64,000 bases of DNA, taken from contig JACPIF010000011.1 of NCBI GenBank assembly GCA_016188215.1, forward strand, positions 156,142 to 220,141. Reading direction: 5' to 3'. Shown in pieces: positions 28,740-37,145 of the stretch; positions within the stretch are counted from its first letter, which is position 1; every line of letters starts with the position of its first letter. Source of the DNA: Candidatus Woesearchaeota archaeon (GTDB lineage Archaea; Nanobdellota; Nanobdellia; Woesearchaeales; JACPIF01). Position numbers and translations under genes: made by a program. The notes below the pieces were generated by a model. It had not been told where the DNA came from. It saw only the letters and a program-made list of their open reading frames with translations, and did not search any database.

Positions 28740-28937
28740 CTTATATATAAATCCTATGGTTTATTGGTGTTTTTCAGCTGGTTGGAAAAGCTTTAGAGTC
28801 ATAGGCTTGGGATTAGGAGCTTCAACTGCCTGGCCTTGTATGATGCTGATTATAGGAAGATAATGGAGAATTTGGAGGTGATTGCTCCAAGCTCTAAGAG
28901 ATTAATCGAATTCTTAATCTCTGAAACCTATACTTTA

Positions 28938-29002
28938 ATGAGCTATCGGTGCCCCAAAGGCCACAAGATGGAAGATATGGGTGTGAGTTTGAGACTGGGT
29001 AG
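28938..29002 (+). pseudogene. decayed partial copy of the zinc-ribbon gene at 27123-27272
   Basis: ATGAGCTATCGGTGCCCCAAAGGCCACAAGATGGAAGATATGGGTGTGAGTTTGAGACTGGGTAG versus 27207-27272; few substitutions and a 1-nt deletion. Confidence 0.8.
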
Positions 29003-29064
29003 TTGGTAAACATTATATAGGTAAGACTGTCACATATATGGAAAATCTTACTCAGGGGAAATAA

Positions 29065-29466
29065 GTGCCAAAATTTACAAAAGTTTTTAGGTACAACCGA
29101 GCAAAGCTTAGAGATTTTATAATAACTGTTATTGCCGCTTTATTTACCGGCGCAATTATTGGCCTTTTTCTTTCTCTAAAAATTTCAAATCAAATTTCGT
29201 CTTCTTTAGCTATAATCCTCATCTTATTTTTTTTGTTTCTGTTCTATATGCTGGGAAAATATTTAGTAATATACATTATCAAAAATAATAAAAGTGTTTA
29301 TAATTTTCACATTAATTTTGTAGGTGGAATCTTTAGCTCACTCCTTGTATCTTTATTACTATTATTTTATCAGAGCACAATACTTATTCTTGGTATTGCC
29401 ATTGTTGCACTTATATTTTTATATCTTTTAGCATATTTTACCATACAGATAAAGAGAGCCAAGTAA
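29065..29466 (+). CDS. multi-TM membrane protein
   Basis: Four hydrophobic segments. Confidence 0.55.
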   Translation: MPKFTKVFRYNRAKLRDFIITVIAALFTGAIIGLFLSLKISNQISSSLAIILILFFLFLFYMLGKYLVIYIIKNNKSVYNFHINFVGGIFSSLLVSLLLLFYQSTILILGIAIVALIFLYLLAYFTIQIKRAK

Positions 29467-29508
29467 ATTACATATTTTTATCTAAATACACAAACTCCTC
29501 ACGAAAAA

Positions 29509-29622
29509 TCACTTATCCCCATATACTTTCTTCACCACCACCACCACCACTATCAACCCAAACGCACTAAACGCCATCAATGGTATATAATCAGCTACTT
29601 TCTCTTTCTTCCATAAAGCCAT
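29509..29622 (-). CDS. candidate 37-aa single-TM small protein
   Basis: MALWKKEKVADYIPLMAFSAFGLIVVVVVVKKVYGDK; 36 nt downstream of the Fic gene on the same strand. Confidence 0.5.
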   Translation of the reverse strand: MALWKKEKVADYIPLMAFSAFGLIVVVVVVKKVYGDK

Positions 29623-29657
29623 CCCTAAAAGGATGACTTTGGAGATACATCAGGTGT

Positions 29658-30614
29658 CTACCTTTTCCCTGTTTTGTAGTCACCAAGCTTCTTCTTTAAT
29701 TCATTGTACTCTTTCATATAAAGCTTTATCGTTGGTTTCAAATCATGATATTTCTCATATGCCTGCAATGATGAGTAGTATTCTATTCTATTTTTTAAGC
29801 CTATATTAATGGGAGGCAGGCTGTGTTTGATCAGGATATTATTCAGCAGGATTCTGCCTACCCTGCCGTTTCCGTCTTTAAACGGGTGGATATTCTCAAA
29901 TTGGTTATGGACAACTGCCCCAAGAACTAATCCTGGATACCTGCTCTTATTATTCTCATACCAGTCTGTTAATTCCCGCAAAAGGTGGTTTATTCTTGCC
30001 TGCGGAGCGCCTTCATGGATAATGTTTCTTTTGCTGTCCATCACAACAACTTCTTCGCCTTTCTTCCTTAGTGCCCCTGCGAATGGCTTTGAATTCTTGA
30101 ACACGATTTTATGTATTTCTTTTATCAATTCCAGTGACAGGTGCTCTTTTGTATCTCGTATGTATGAGATGGCCTCGTCAACACCTAATGCTTCAGCAAT
30201 GTCCTCTTTGGCCTTATTGGGCCATTTGTCTTTCTCCAGAAGGTCTTTTACCTCATCTTGGGTTAATTTGCTTCCTTCTATTGCGTTGGTATTGTAGGTG
30301 AATATTTCTGAGAATTTCTTCCAGTTGCTTTCGGATAAGTGGCTTATTCTTAATGGTATGCGGGCTTCAAGCTTTCTTATTGCAGCTATTTCTTCTTCTG
30401 AGAGCTGCACCTGAAGCGGGTCTTTTATGATTTTGTATCTGTAGATTTCTTCAAGAATGAGTTTTTCTGCTATTCTTTTCCTTTCTTCCAGTAACTCTGG
30501 CTTTAAGTCCTGTCCCAGGTATTTCCTGAATTTATGGACTTTTAAGCCTTCCCTGTACGAATGCGACAGATAATACTTGATTCGTTTTCCAACCTTTCTT
30601 CTTTCTACGTGCAT
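29658..30614 (-). CDS. Fic family protein with N-terminal autoinhibitory motif
   Basis: 'HPFKDGNGRVGR' Fic motif; 'TNAIEG' matches (S/T)xxxE(G/N). Confidence 0.9.
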   Translation of the reverse strand: MHVERRKVGKRIKYYLSHSYREGLKVHKFRKYLGQDLKPELLEERKRIAEKLILEEIYRYKIIKDPLQVQLSEEEIAAIRKLEARIPLRISHLSESNWKKFSEIFTYNTNAIEGSKLTQDEVKDLLEKDKWPNKAKEDIAEALGVDEAISYIRDTKEHLSLELIKEIHKIVFKNSKPFAGALRKKGEEVVVMDSKRNIIHEGAPQARINHLLRELTDWYENNKSRYPGLVLGAVVHNQFENIHPFKDGNGRVGRILLNNILIKHSLPPINIGLKNRIEYYSSLQAYEKYHDLKPTIKLYMKEYNELKKKLGDYKTGKR

Positions 30615-30626
30615 AATTATAGCATA

Positions 30627-30689
30627 GGTGACTACATATTTAAATGTTTTGATGCAAGGTGACTACATTTGGGCTGGTTTGTAGTCACC
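30627..30689 (-). promoter_or_regulatory. repeated GGTGACTACA operator-like sites around the Fic promoter
   Basis: GGTGACTACA at 30627-30636 and 30658-30667, inverted TGTAGTCACC at 30680-30689; TTTAAATA lies between the first two. Confidence 0.7.
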
Positions 30690-30777
30690 TAACCAACTGG
30701 TCACTGGACACCTGTGCCGCCGCCAATTATATAAACCAGGAAATCCTGTAATCCCTTAGTTTTTCTAAAATGCATAA

Positions 30778-31146
30778 TTAGTCAAAATAGCGCGGATCAT
30801 CGCTGCGCACCATCGGCTGCGTCCTTTCCTTCTCGCTTCTTGTCTTATAGTCAGATGCATTTTTCTTTGAAGTATCCCCAACTTGATCTTGGGCCTTGCG
30901 TACAGTATTAATGGACAATACCTTAGCCATGCTCTGGGGTCCGCAATTGAGGCATAAAAAGAACGTGCCATACTTCCCATCCTTGATTTCAAGCGCATCA
31001 CCGCATACACAGCGCATGGTATCCAGCTGTGCCGATGAGTCATTTGGGCATACGGAGATTCCCTGCGCATTCACTAGCGTAGCGGCCTTTCCGCAGAATA
31101 TGCAGGTTTCTGCTTTACTTTCCCCATACTGTTTTGGAATATGCAT
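30778..31146 (-). CDS. zinc-ribbon protein
   Basis: 'CIFCGKAATLVNAQGISVC' and 'CVCGDALEIKDGKYGTFFLCLNCG'. Confidence 0.65.
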   Translation of the reverse strand: MHIPKQYGESKAETCIFCGKAATLVNAQGISVCPNDSSAQLDTMRCVCGDALEIKDGKYGTFFLCLNCGPQSMAKVLSINTVRKAQDQVGDTSKKNASDYKTRSEKERTQPMVRSDDPRYFD

Positions 31147-31251
31147 AGGAAGGAACAGAAGCCATCGCTTTATATTTGTTTCCCTGGAGTTAGACTCCTG
31201 AATCCTTGCTCCCTAATTCTTTTATATCATTGAATCTTAGAAAGCAATAAA

Positions 31252-31353
31252 ATGGTATCAGGCAGGCAGGTACGGAAAAGTGCGGCATTTCGGCAAAGGT
31301 ATCCCAAAGAGCAGATAAAGGAAAAGCGCCTGGCAAAGCGCGCCACTAAGTAA
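31252..31353 (+). CDS. candidate 33-aa basic protein
   Basis: MVSGRQVRKSAAFRQRYPKEQIKEKRLAKRATK; TTTATAT box about 27 nt upstream of ATG. Confidence 0.4.
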   Translation: MVSGRQVRKSAAFRQRYPKEQIKEKRLAKRATK

Positions 31354-31384
31354 AAGTTTAAATATAGCTTCTTCAATTTCATCT

Positions 31385-31699
31385 TTGGGAGTGGCAACCT
31401 TAACAGAGGCTACAAAAGAATATATACATATTCCAGTAGAAAAAGATCTTCTAGAAACAATAATGTTCAAAGGTCAGCCTGTATTAATCCGAATAGTTCC
31501 AAGTTTTGGTCGGCGCATGCCGCTACCGTCAGTAAGCATTATGGGGTATACTAGAGCTGAGTATGTTAAGCAAGAAGGTTTCTTTGCAGGTATGCGTGCC
31601 TCAATGCATGTACCTTTGCCTTTTGAAGAGCACGAAGAATTCAGATATGAAGTAAGGCAAAAGAAAGGATTTACTGATTTTTATGATTATTTCTGGTAA
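31385..31699 (+). CDS. hypothetical protein (TTG or GTG 31391 start)
   Basis: ORF preceded by TTTAAATA at about 31357. Confidence 0.5.
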   Translation: MGVATLTEATKEYIHIPVEKDLLETIMFKGQPVLIRIVPSFGRRMPLPSVSIMGYTRAEYVKQEGFFAGMRASMHVPLPFEEHEEFRYEVRQKKGFTDFYDYFW

Positions 31700-31715
31700 C
31701 AACTTGAAATGTGAA

Positions 31716-32357
31716 TTAAAACTCCTTATTCTCCCCTTCCAGAATCTCAGTAAACTCAATTCCTTCTTTTGGCAGCACCTGGTTCGGCACCCATCTGGTA
31801 GAAGCCCTTTTATCCTCTTTCAGCATCCCATCATGCACCGGAAAGCAGACCTTAGGCTTTACCTTTTTAGCGTATTCAATCGCTTCAGATATCTTCATCC
31901 ACGGCCCTGCAACCGGTAATGCAAGTATCTCAACTTTCTTGTCAGGAACAGTAAATGCATCTCCAGGATAAAATAATTTGCCAGCTATCAGATACCCTGT
32001 ATTCTCAATAATTGGTATTGAGTCATGTATTACCGCATGCCTTTCACCAATGCCTTCAATAGTAACCCCTTTTACAGTAACGCTCTTCCCATGAGCAAGC
32101 AACTCAAACGCAATACCATGCTCCACAAGCTTTTTTCCAACTCCATGATTCGTAAAAATCTTGGCGCCAGGATTATTTTCCAAAATCTGCTTGAAATTTT
32201 CAAGGTCAATATGATCAGGATGCTCATGCGTTATCAGTATGGCGTCTGCATCTTTTATCTTTTCTTGGCCAGTAGAAAAATTCCCCGGATCAAACAGTAT
32301 CCTGGTTCCATGATCCTCAACCAGCATGCAGGAATGGCCTATTTTGGTTATGTTCAT
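31716..32357 (-). CDS. metal-dependent hydrolase, MBL fold (UPF0173-like)
   Basis: 'MNITKIGHSCMLVEDHGTRILFDPGNF', 'LITHEHPDHID'; start ATG 32357. Confidence 0.85.
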   Translation of the reverse strand: MNITKIGHSCMLVEDHGTRILFDPGNFSTGQEKIKDADAILITHEHPDHIDLENFKQILENNPGAKIFTNHGVGKKLVEHGIAFELLAHGKSVTVKGVTIEGIGERHAVIHDSIPIIENTGYLIAGKLFYPGDAFTVPDKKVEILALPVAGPWMKISEAIEYAKKVKPKVCFPVHDGMLKEDKRASTRWVPNQVLPKEGIEFTEILEGENKEF

Positions 32358-32366
32358 GGTAAAAAG

Positions 32367-32466
32367 TAGCCCCGGGCAGATTCGAACTGCCGTCAGATGG
32401 TCCAAAGCCACCTATGCTTGACCGCTACAAACCGCAGAATCGCAATGCGATTTCTTCTACGGGGCT
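32367..32466 (-). tRNA. tRNA-Gln(TTG) with 27-nt D-arm intron (32430-32456)
   Basis: Exon 1 AGCCCCGTAG + exon 2 TGTAGCGGTCAAGCATAGGTGGCTTTGGACCATCTGACGGCAGTTCGAATCTGCCCGGGGCTA gives a 73-nt cloverleaf; 7/7 acceptor pairs. Confidence 0.85.
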
Positions 32467-32590
32467 ATAAAGCATAAATCTGCCGGAACTGGGATTTAAG
32501 TGCTGGATGTGCATATTTAAACTTAATGATTACCATCTAATCCTGAGACCCTTAACTTAAGGTATTTCCTTTAATACGCACACCACATTT

Positions 32591-32777
32591 CGGCGGCTGG
32601 ACGGTCATGCTCACCACTGTTCGCATGCCCTACGAATCACCCCGTAAGGGACGTCCCCCGATTCGTCCAGCGCCGTCGTGGCGTGCGGCGAGGCGAGGGT
32701 TGGCTCCTACGGAGTGCCGAGTAGGGCAAAATCGTGGCGGAGCAGAGATTTTGCCCGTCGCACCGCCAGAGACGACG
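32591..32777. ncRNA. candidate structured RNA of unknown class (strand unresolved)
   Basis: Long-range stems 32591-32603/32664-32675 and 32674-32687/32759-32777, plus perfect 10-bp hairpin 32724-32733/32747-32756. Confidence 0.5.
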
Positions 32778-32861
32778 CTTGTTATTTCCCTTAATTTTAG
32801 GACTCTCTGATTCTGACCGATACCTTTATAATGACTGCCCTTTCTATCTTATTTTTTTGGG

Positions 32862-33998
32862 ATGGTATCAAGACTGGCAGCTTCTATCGCGCCTTCAGAG
32901 ACATTTGCTATTGACCAGAAGGCAAAGCAGCTTGCAGCCCAGGGCAGGAGCATCATCAACTTCAGCATCGGCGAGCCTGATTTCCAGACACCCGAACGCG
33001 TAAAGGAAGCGACAATAACGGCAGTGAAGGGGAACAGGACTAAGTATGCGCCTGTTGCAGGCATCCAGGAGCTGAAACAGGCAGTCTGCGACAAGCTAGT
33101 GCAGGAAAACAAGCTTGAGTACCAGCCGGAAAACATAGTGGTTTCTAACGGAGCGAAGCAATCCCTCTACAATGCCCTGCTCGCAATAGCCAACTCAGGC
33201 GACGAGATAATAGTTATTGCCCCGTATTGGTCTACTTATGCAGAACAGGTGAAACTTTGCCGGGCAAAGCCTGTTATCGTGCAATCAAATGATTTCTCAT
33301 TGCCGCTTGGAGAAATCAAGATATCAAAAAGAACAAAAGCCATCATCATAAATTCCCCAAACAATCCAACTGGTGCAGTATATTCCAAAAAACAGCTTGA
33401 AGAGCTGGGCGAGCTTGCCGTCAAGCATCAAATCCATATAATAAGCGATGAAATCTATGAAAAGATAATTTATGATGAGCAGCATTACAGCATCGGCTCA
33501 TTCAGTGAGGATATCAAGAAACTTACCATCACAATAAATGGTTTGTCAAAGAGTTATGCGATGACTGGCTACCGCGTTGGCTATGCAGCTGCTGCCAAAG
33601 AGCTTGCACAGGCCATGCAGAAAATCCAGAGCCAAACCACTTCAGGCATCAACACCATGGCGCAGTATGCAGCTTTAGAAGCCATGAAAACCCCTCCAAG
33701 CAAGGACATGGTCGCTGAATTCAGGAAGCGGCGTGATATAATCTATGCGCATTTAAAACAAATTGATGGCATAGCCGTAGATTTACCGAAGGGAGCATTC
33801 TATATTTTTCCAGACGTGAGTAAATTGCTTAGCGGCAGGACCATCCAGGAATTTTCAGAGTACTTGCTGGAAAAAGCAAACATTGCAGTTGTGCCTGGCC
33901 CTGCGTTTGGCAGAACTGCAAATATAAGGTTTAGCTATGCTTTGGCTGCTGAAAAGATAGAGGAAGGCATCAGCCGCATGCAGGAGGCTCTCAAATGA
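32862..33998 (+). CDS. PLP-dependent aminotransferase class I/II (aspartate aminotransferase-like)
   Basis: 'INSPNNPTGAVYSKKQLEEL', 'NGLSKSYAMTGYRVGY'. Confidence 0.9.
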   Translation: MVSRLAASIAPSETFAIDQKAKQLAAQGRSIINFSIGEPDFQTPERVKEATITAVKGNRTKYAPVAGIQELKQAVCDKLVQENKLEYQPENIVVSNGAKQSLYNALLAIANSGDEIIVIAPYWSTYAEQVKLCRAKPVIVQSNDFSLPLGEIKISKRTKAIIINSPNNPTGAVYSKKQLEELGELAVKHQIHIISDEIYEKIIYDEQHYSIGSFSEDIKKLTITINGLSKSYAMTGYRVGYAAAAKELAQAMQKIQSQTTSGINTMAQYAALEAMKTPPSKDMVAEFRKRRDIIYAHLKQIDGIAVDLPKGAFYIFPDVSKLLSGRTIQEFSEYLLEKANIAVVPGPAFGRTANIRFSYALAAEKIEEGISRMQEALK

Positions 33999-35467
33999 GG
34001 CCAAACATCTCGCGCACCATGAGCACACAGCATCCTGATAATGTCAGGCCGCCCTTCTTTGCCGATTCTACGGTGATCGGCGGCGATGACGAGATAAAAG
34101 AGGCATTCTACGCATTTAGCCATATTGATTGCCGGGAGCAGCTCTGGGACTTTGAAGGCAAGGAGGTTGACAACTACGTAGTCAAGAAACTTCTCACTAA
34201 ATACGAGCCTTTCTTCCAGCGCAGGAAACTGGGCAGGGATGTATTCCTCACGCTAAGGGTGCCGAATCCCGGTGTAGAGCGTGGCGAGGCAAAGATCCTC
34301 CTGGAGACCCTTGAGTCAATACCGAGAAGCTATGATGTAGCCAGGGCCTTCTATGGTGAGGATATCGCCCCCATCTTTGAAATCACGCTTCCCATGGCAA
34401 CCTCCGCAATCGCAATGCGGCGCATAAAGGAGTATTACCGGAAGATGATAGTGGGAAGGGAAAATCAAAGCATAATAGCAGGCGATATTCCCATCAGCCA
34501 ATGGATCGGTGAATTCAACCCAAAGGACATTAATGTAATCCCTCTTTTTGAAGACCACGAGACAATATTAAATGCTGCGAAGATAACCGAGGAATACCTG
34601 AAAGGGCAGGACATTGCATACCAGCGGGTTTGGCTGGCAAGGTCTGATCCTGCACTGAACTATAGCTCGCTTGCAGCCGTGCTCATGATTAAGATAGGCC
34701 TGCAGCGCCTCCATCTCTTGCAGGAAAAGTCTTCCGTGGAAATTTTTCCCATCCTGGGCACAGGCTCTGCTCCTTTCCGCGGAAACCTGAAGCCGACCAA
34801 TGCCGGGCATATCCTGAAAGCCTATCCAAGCGTGCAGACATTCACCATACAGTCCGCATTTAAGTATGACTATAGCGAGGATCTGGTCCAAAAGGCTGTT
34901 CGCTCGCTTGCAGCCTCGCCGAGGGGCAGGCCCATTGAAGTAGAAGAGGCAGCAGTCCTGCCTATAATAAAAAAGCTTTCAGAAGAGTACCAGAAGCAGG
35001 TCAGCCTCCTTTCAGGCATGGTAAATGATTTCTCAAGGTACATTCCTCCGCGCCGGAAACGGAAGCTGCACATTGGCTTGTTTGGCTACTCCCGCTCGCT
35101 GAAAGGCATTAAGCTTCCGCGCGCGATCACGTTCGCCGCAAGCCTCTATAGCATCGGCCTTCCCCCTGAGATTCTTGGCCTGAATGTCTTGTCTGCCCGT
35201 GAGCTTGATGCTGTCCGCTCAATAACGCCCCATCTTGACGAGGACATGCAGGATGCGCTTCAGTTTTTCAATAAGGATTCGCTTGGTTTCCTGCCAAATG
35301 AGATCCAAAAGAAAACAAAGCAGGCAGTGGCAATGTTCAAATTTGATGTGGACCCAAGGCATAAGAAAGTGACCGACATCATCCGTGAGGATTATCATAA
35401 GAAGAATTTGATCTCCCTGGAGGAGAACATAACAAGGGCCGCTTCAATAAGAGGATTCCTCGGCTGA
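33995..35467 (+). CDS. ppcA: archaeal-type phosphoenolpyruvate carboxylase
   Basis: 'RTMSTQHPDNVRPPFF...EIKEAFYAFSHIDCREQLWDFEGKEVD'; ATGA overlap with the aminotransferase. Confidence 0.9.
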   Translation: MRPNISRTMSTQHPDNVRPPFFADSTVIGGDDEIKEAFYAFSHIDCREQLWDFEGKEVDNYVVKKLLTKYEPFFQRRKLGRDVFLTLRVPNPGVERGEAKILLETLESIPRSYDVARAFYGEDIAPIFEITLPMATSAIAMRRIKEYYRKMIVGRENQSIIAGDIPISQWIGEFNPKDINVIPLFEDHETILNAAKITEEYLKGQDIAYQRVWLARSDPALNYSSLAAVLMIKIGLQRLHLLQEKSSVEIFPILGTGSAPFRGNLKPTNAGHILKAYPSVQTFTIQSAFKYDYSEDLVQKAVRSLAASPRGRPIEVEEAAVLPIIKKLSEEYQKQVSLLSGMVNDFSRYIPPRRKRKLHIGLFGYSRSLKGIKLPRAITFAASLYSIGLPPEILGLNVLSARELDAVRSITPHLDEDMQDALQFFNKDSLGFLPNEIQKKTKQAVAMFKFDVDPRHKKVTDIIREDYHKKNLISLEENITRAASIRGFLG

Positions 35468-36220
35468 CTATTTCCACACAGCAAGCATCTCTTCTTCCAT
35501 GAAGTGTAATCTTCCAGGCACAATCAGGCAGTGCACCGGTTTTCCAAAATCAGCCTTCAGCAGTTCTTTAGCAACGCCATACTTAATCAGTTGAGAAGGA
35601 TAACCTAAGCGTGCAACACCCACACAACGAGTTTTCTCAGTAAACACCTTCTCGTTCCGCTTCATCTCTGTTTTCAGCAGATACCTTATAGCATCCGCAA
35701 CAGTCATAAACCGCTCAGGCGGCTGCAGGTCAAGTAAAAACAGTGTATGCAGGCCAAGCTTCTGGTTCTGCGCCAGGATATCATATGGCGTCTCAACATC
35801 ATCATTCTGCAGCGGAATGCTCGCAACCTTCCCGAACTTGTACACCTGCAGCCCGGTAATCCCTATTGCAGAAACAATGGAAGCATTATGCACAACCTCA
35901 ACCTTTATGCCAAGCTTCCTCGCCCTCAAGAATAAGTCTGCATGCGTAGTCGCAACAAAAGGATCTCCCATCACAAGCAGCACCGTCTTCCTGCTTATTG
36001 CATCCTTAAGTATAGTCTCCTCAGCCCGCTGCTCAACAGTCTCCCTGCCAGCTAGTATTATCTCCTTTCCAAAGAAATTCTCAAGCCTTTCTTTAGTAGC
36101 ATCAATTACAGAAGTATAATTCTCCAGGTACACAACATCTGCATGCTTAACTATATCCAGCCCTTTTACAGAGATGTCTTTCTCATCATGCAAACCCAAA
36201 CCGATAAAGAAGAGCACCAT
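35468..36220 (-). CDS. dph5: diphthine synthase
   Basis: 'FIGLGLHDEKDISVKGLDIVKHADVVYLENYTS', 'LVMGDPFVATTHADL'. Confidence 0.9.
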   Translation of the reverse strand: MVLFFIGLGLHDEKDISVKGLDIVKHADVVYLENYTSVIDATKERLENFFGKEIILAGRETVEQRAEETILKDAISRKTVLLVMGDPFVATTHADLFLRARKLGIKVEVVHNASIVSAIGITGLQVYKFGKVASIPLQNDDVETPYDILAQNQKLGLHTLFLLDLQPPERFMTVADAIRYLLKTEMKRNEKVFTEKTRCVGVARLGYPSQLIKYGVAKELLKADFGKPVHCLIVPGRLHFMEEEMLAVWK

Positions 36221-36221
36221 T

Positions 36222-36686
36222 TTACCCTCTTTCTGTCAATGCATTGATTATTTCCCCGTATCCGATTGGGTCTGGAACTGGAACTTTTATAAGAGGCTCA
36301 GGCGTGTCAAAATTTACTTTAAGTTCTCTGCACCATACAGCCATCCAGTTCTTCACGCAGACGCCTGATTCAAGCCCGCCTGCAGCTAGACGTATCTCGC
36401 TAGGATGTTTTCCAAGCTTCCAAGCCATAAAATAAGCTTCAAGCTGGTGATTGCCTTGGTATAGGCTTTCGTGGCTTCCTGGAATTTTAAGCCATCTCTC
36501 ATAAAGCTCACTAGGAATATATCCATGTTTATTGTCCCGATGGGGGAATACAAATACAATGCCTGTTGAACGCATAGCATCTGTGGCAAGTGCAAGATTT
36601 TGTACATATGATTTATGAGGAATAACCATATCAGGGTGCACCAATACTAATCCGTGGAATCCGGCTAAGGTTTCAATTAAACTCAT
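36222..36686 (-). CDS. isochorismatase-like fold protein (tentative)
   Basis: 'AAGGLESGVCVKNWMAVWCREL' resembles the isochorismatase Cys region; the N-terminal Asp motif is atypical. Confidence 0.4.
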   Translation of the reverse strand: MSLIETLAGFHGLVLVHPDMVIPHKSYVQNLALATDAMRSTGIVFVFPHRDNKHGYIPSELYERWLKIPGSHESLYQGNHQLEAYFMAWKLGKHPSEIRLAAGGLESGVCVKNWMAVWCRELKVNFDTPEPLIKVPVPDPIGYGEIINALTERG

Positions 36687-36754
36687 GCAAAAGTAAAATT
36701 TCTGGCCATATTTAAACCTTTATGCAATAAGCCAATAAGCCGAAAACTTTATCA

Positions 36755-37144
36755 ATGATTCAAAAGCCACTTGCAAAAATGGACGAGCCTGAAATAAATG
36801 AAGCATACTCGGGAAGCATGCGCAATGGGGTGGTATTCACGACATTTTACATTGGATCCGACCCCATCAAAGGAAAAGTAATAGGTAGGGTATGGAGCAA
36901 CAAAAACTTAGATCCGCCTTTTGACTGGCAACCGTATGAACGAGGCTTTTTAGGGTTGCCTATGGGATTGGGCTTGCATTCATACCAATCAAATGGTATT
37001 GTTTCAGTAACAGATTTTTCAGGCAGGCCTCTAGACGTTCCCGCAGGTCATATAAGCTTGATTGATCTGGTTCGTGAAGAATTGAAAGCAAGAATCAGGC
37101 TTGCATTGCAAAAGAATCCCAACTTTTTAGAAAAGTTGCCATAA
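36755..37144 (+). CDS. hypothetical protein
   Basis: 129-aa ORF; no motif. Confidence 0.5.
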   Translation: MIQKPLAKMDEPEINEAYSGSMRNGVVFTTFYIGSDPIKGKVIGRVWSNKNLDPPFDWQPYERGFLGLPMGLGLHSYQSNGIVSVTDFSGRPLDVPAGHISLIDLVREELKARIRLALQKNPNFLEKLP

Positions 37145-37145
37145 A

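Noticed and set aside
29533-29550. CCACCACCA microsatellite as an independent repeat element
   Set aside because: Explained by GTG (Val) codons of a candidate small membrane ORF
32430-32456. D-arm insertion in tRNA-Gln as pseudogene or sequencing error
   Set aside because: All stems outside the insertion are intact and the insertion forms BHB-like geometry that restores a perfect tRNA; a second independent case occurs in tRNA-Asn
32607-33003. ORFs 32607-32810 and 32734-33003
   Set aside because: Coincide with the candidate structured RNA and the aminotransferase start; Arg/Pro-rich products typical of GC-rich noncoding sequence
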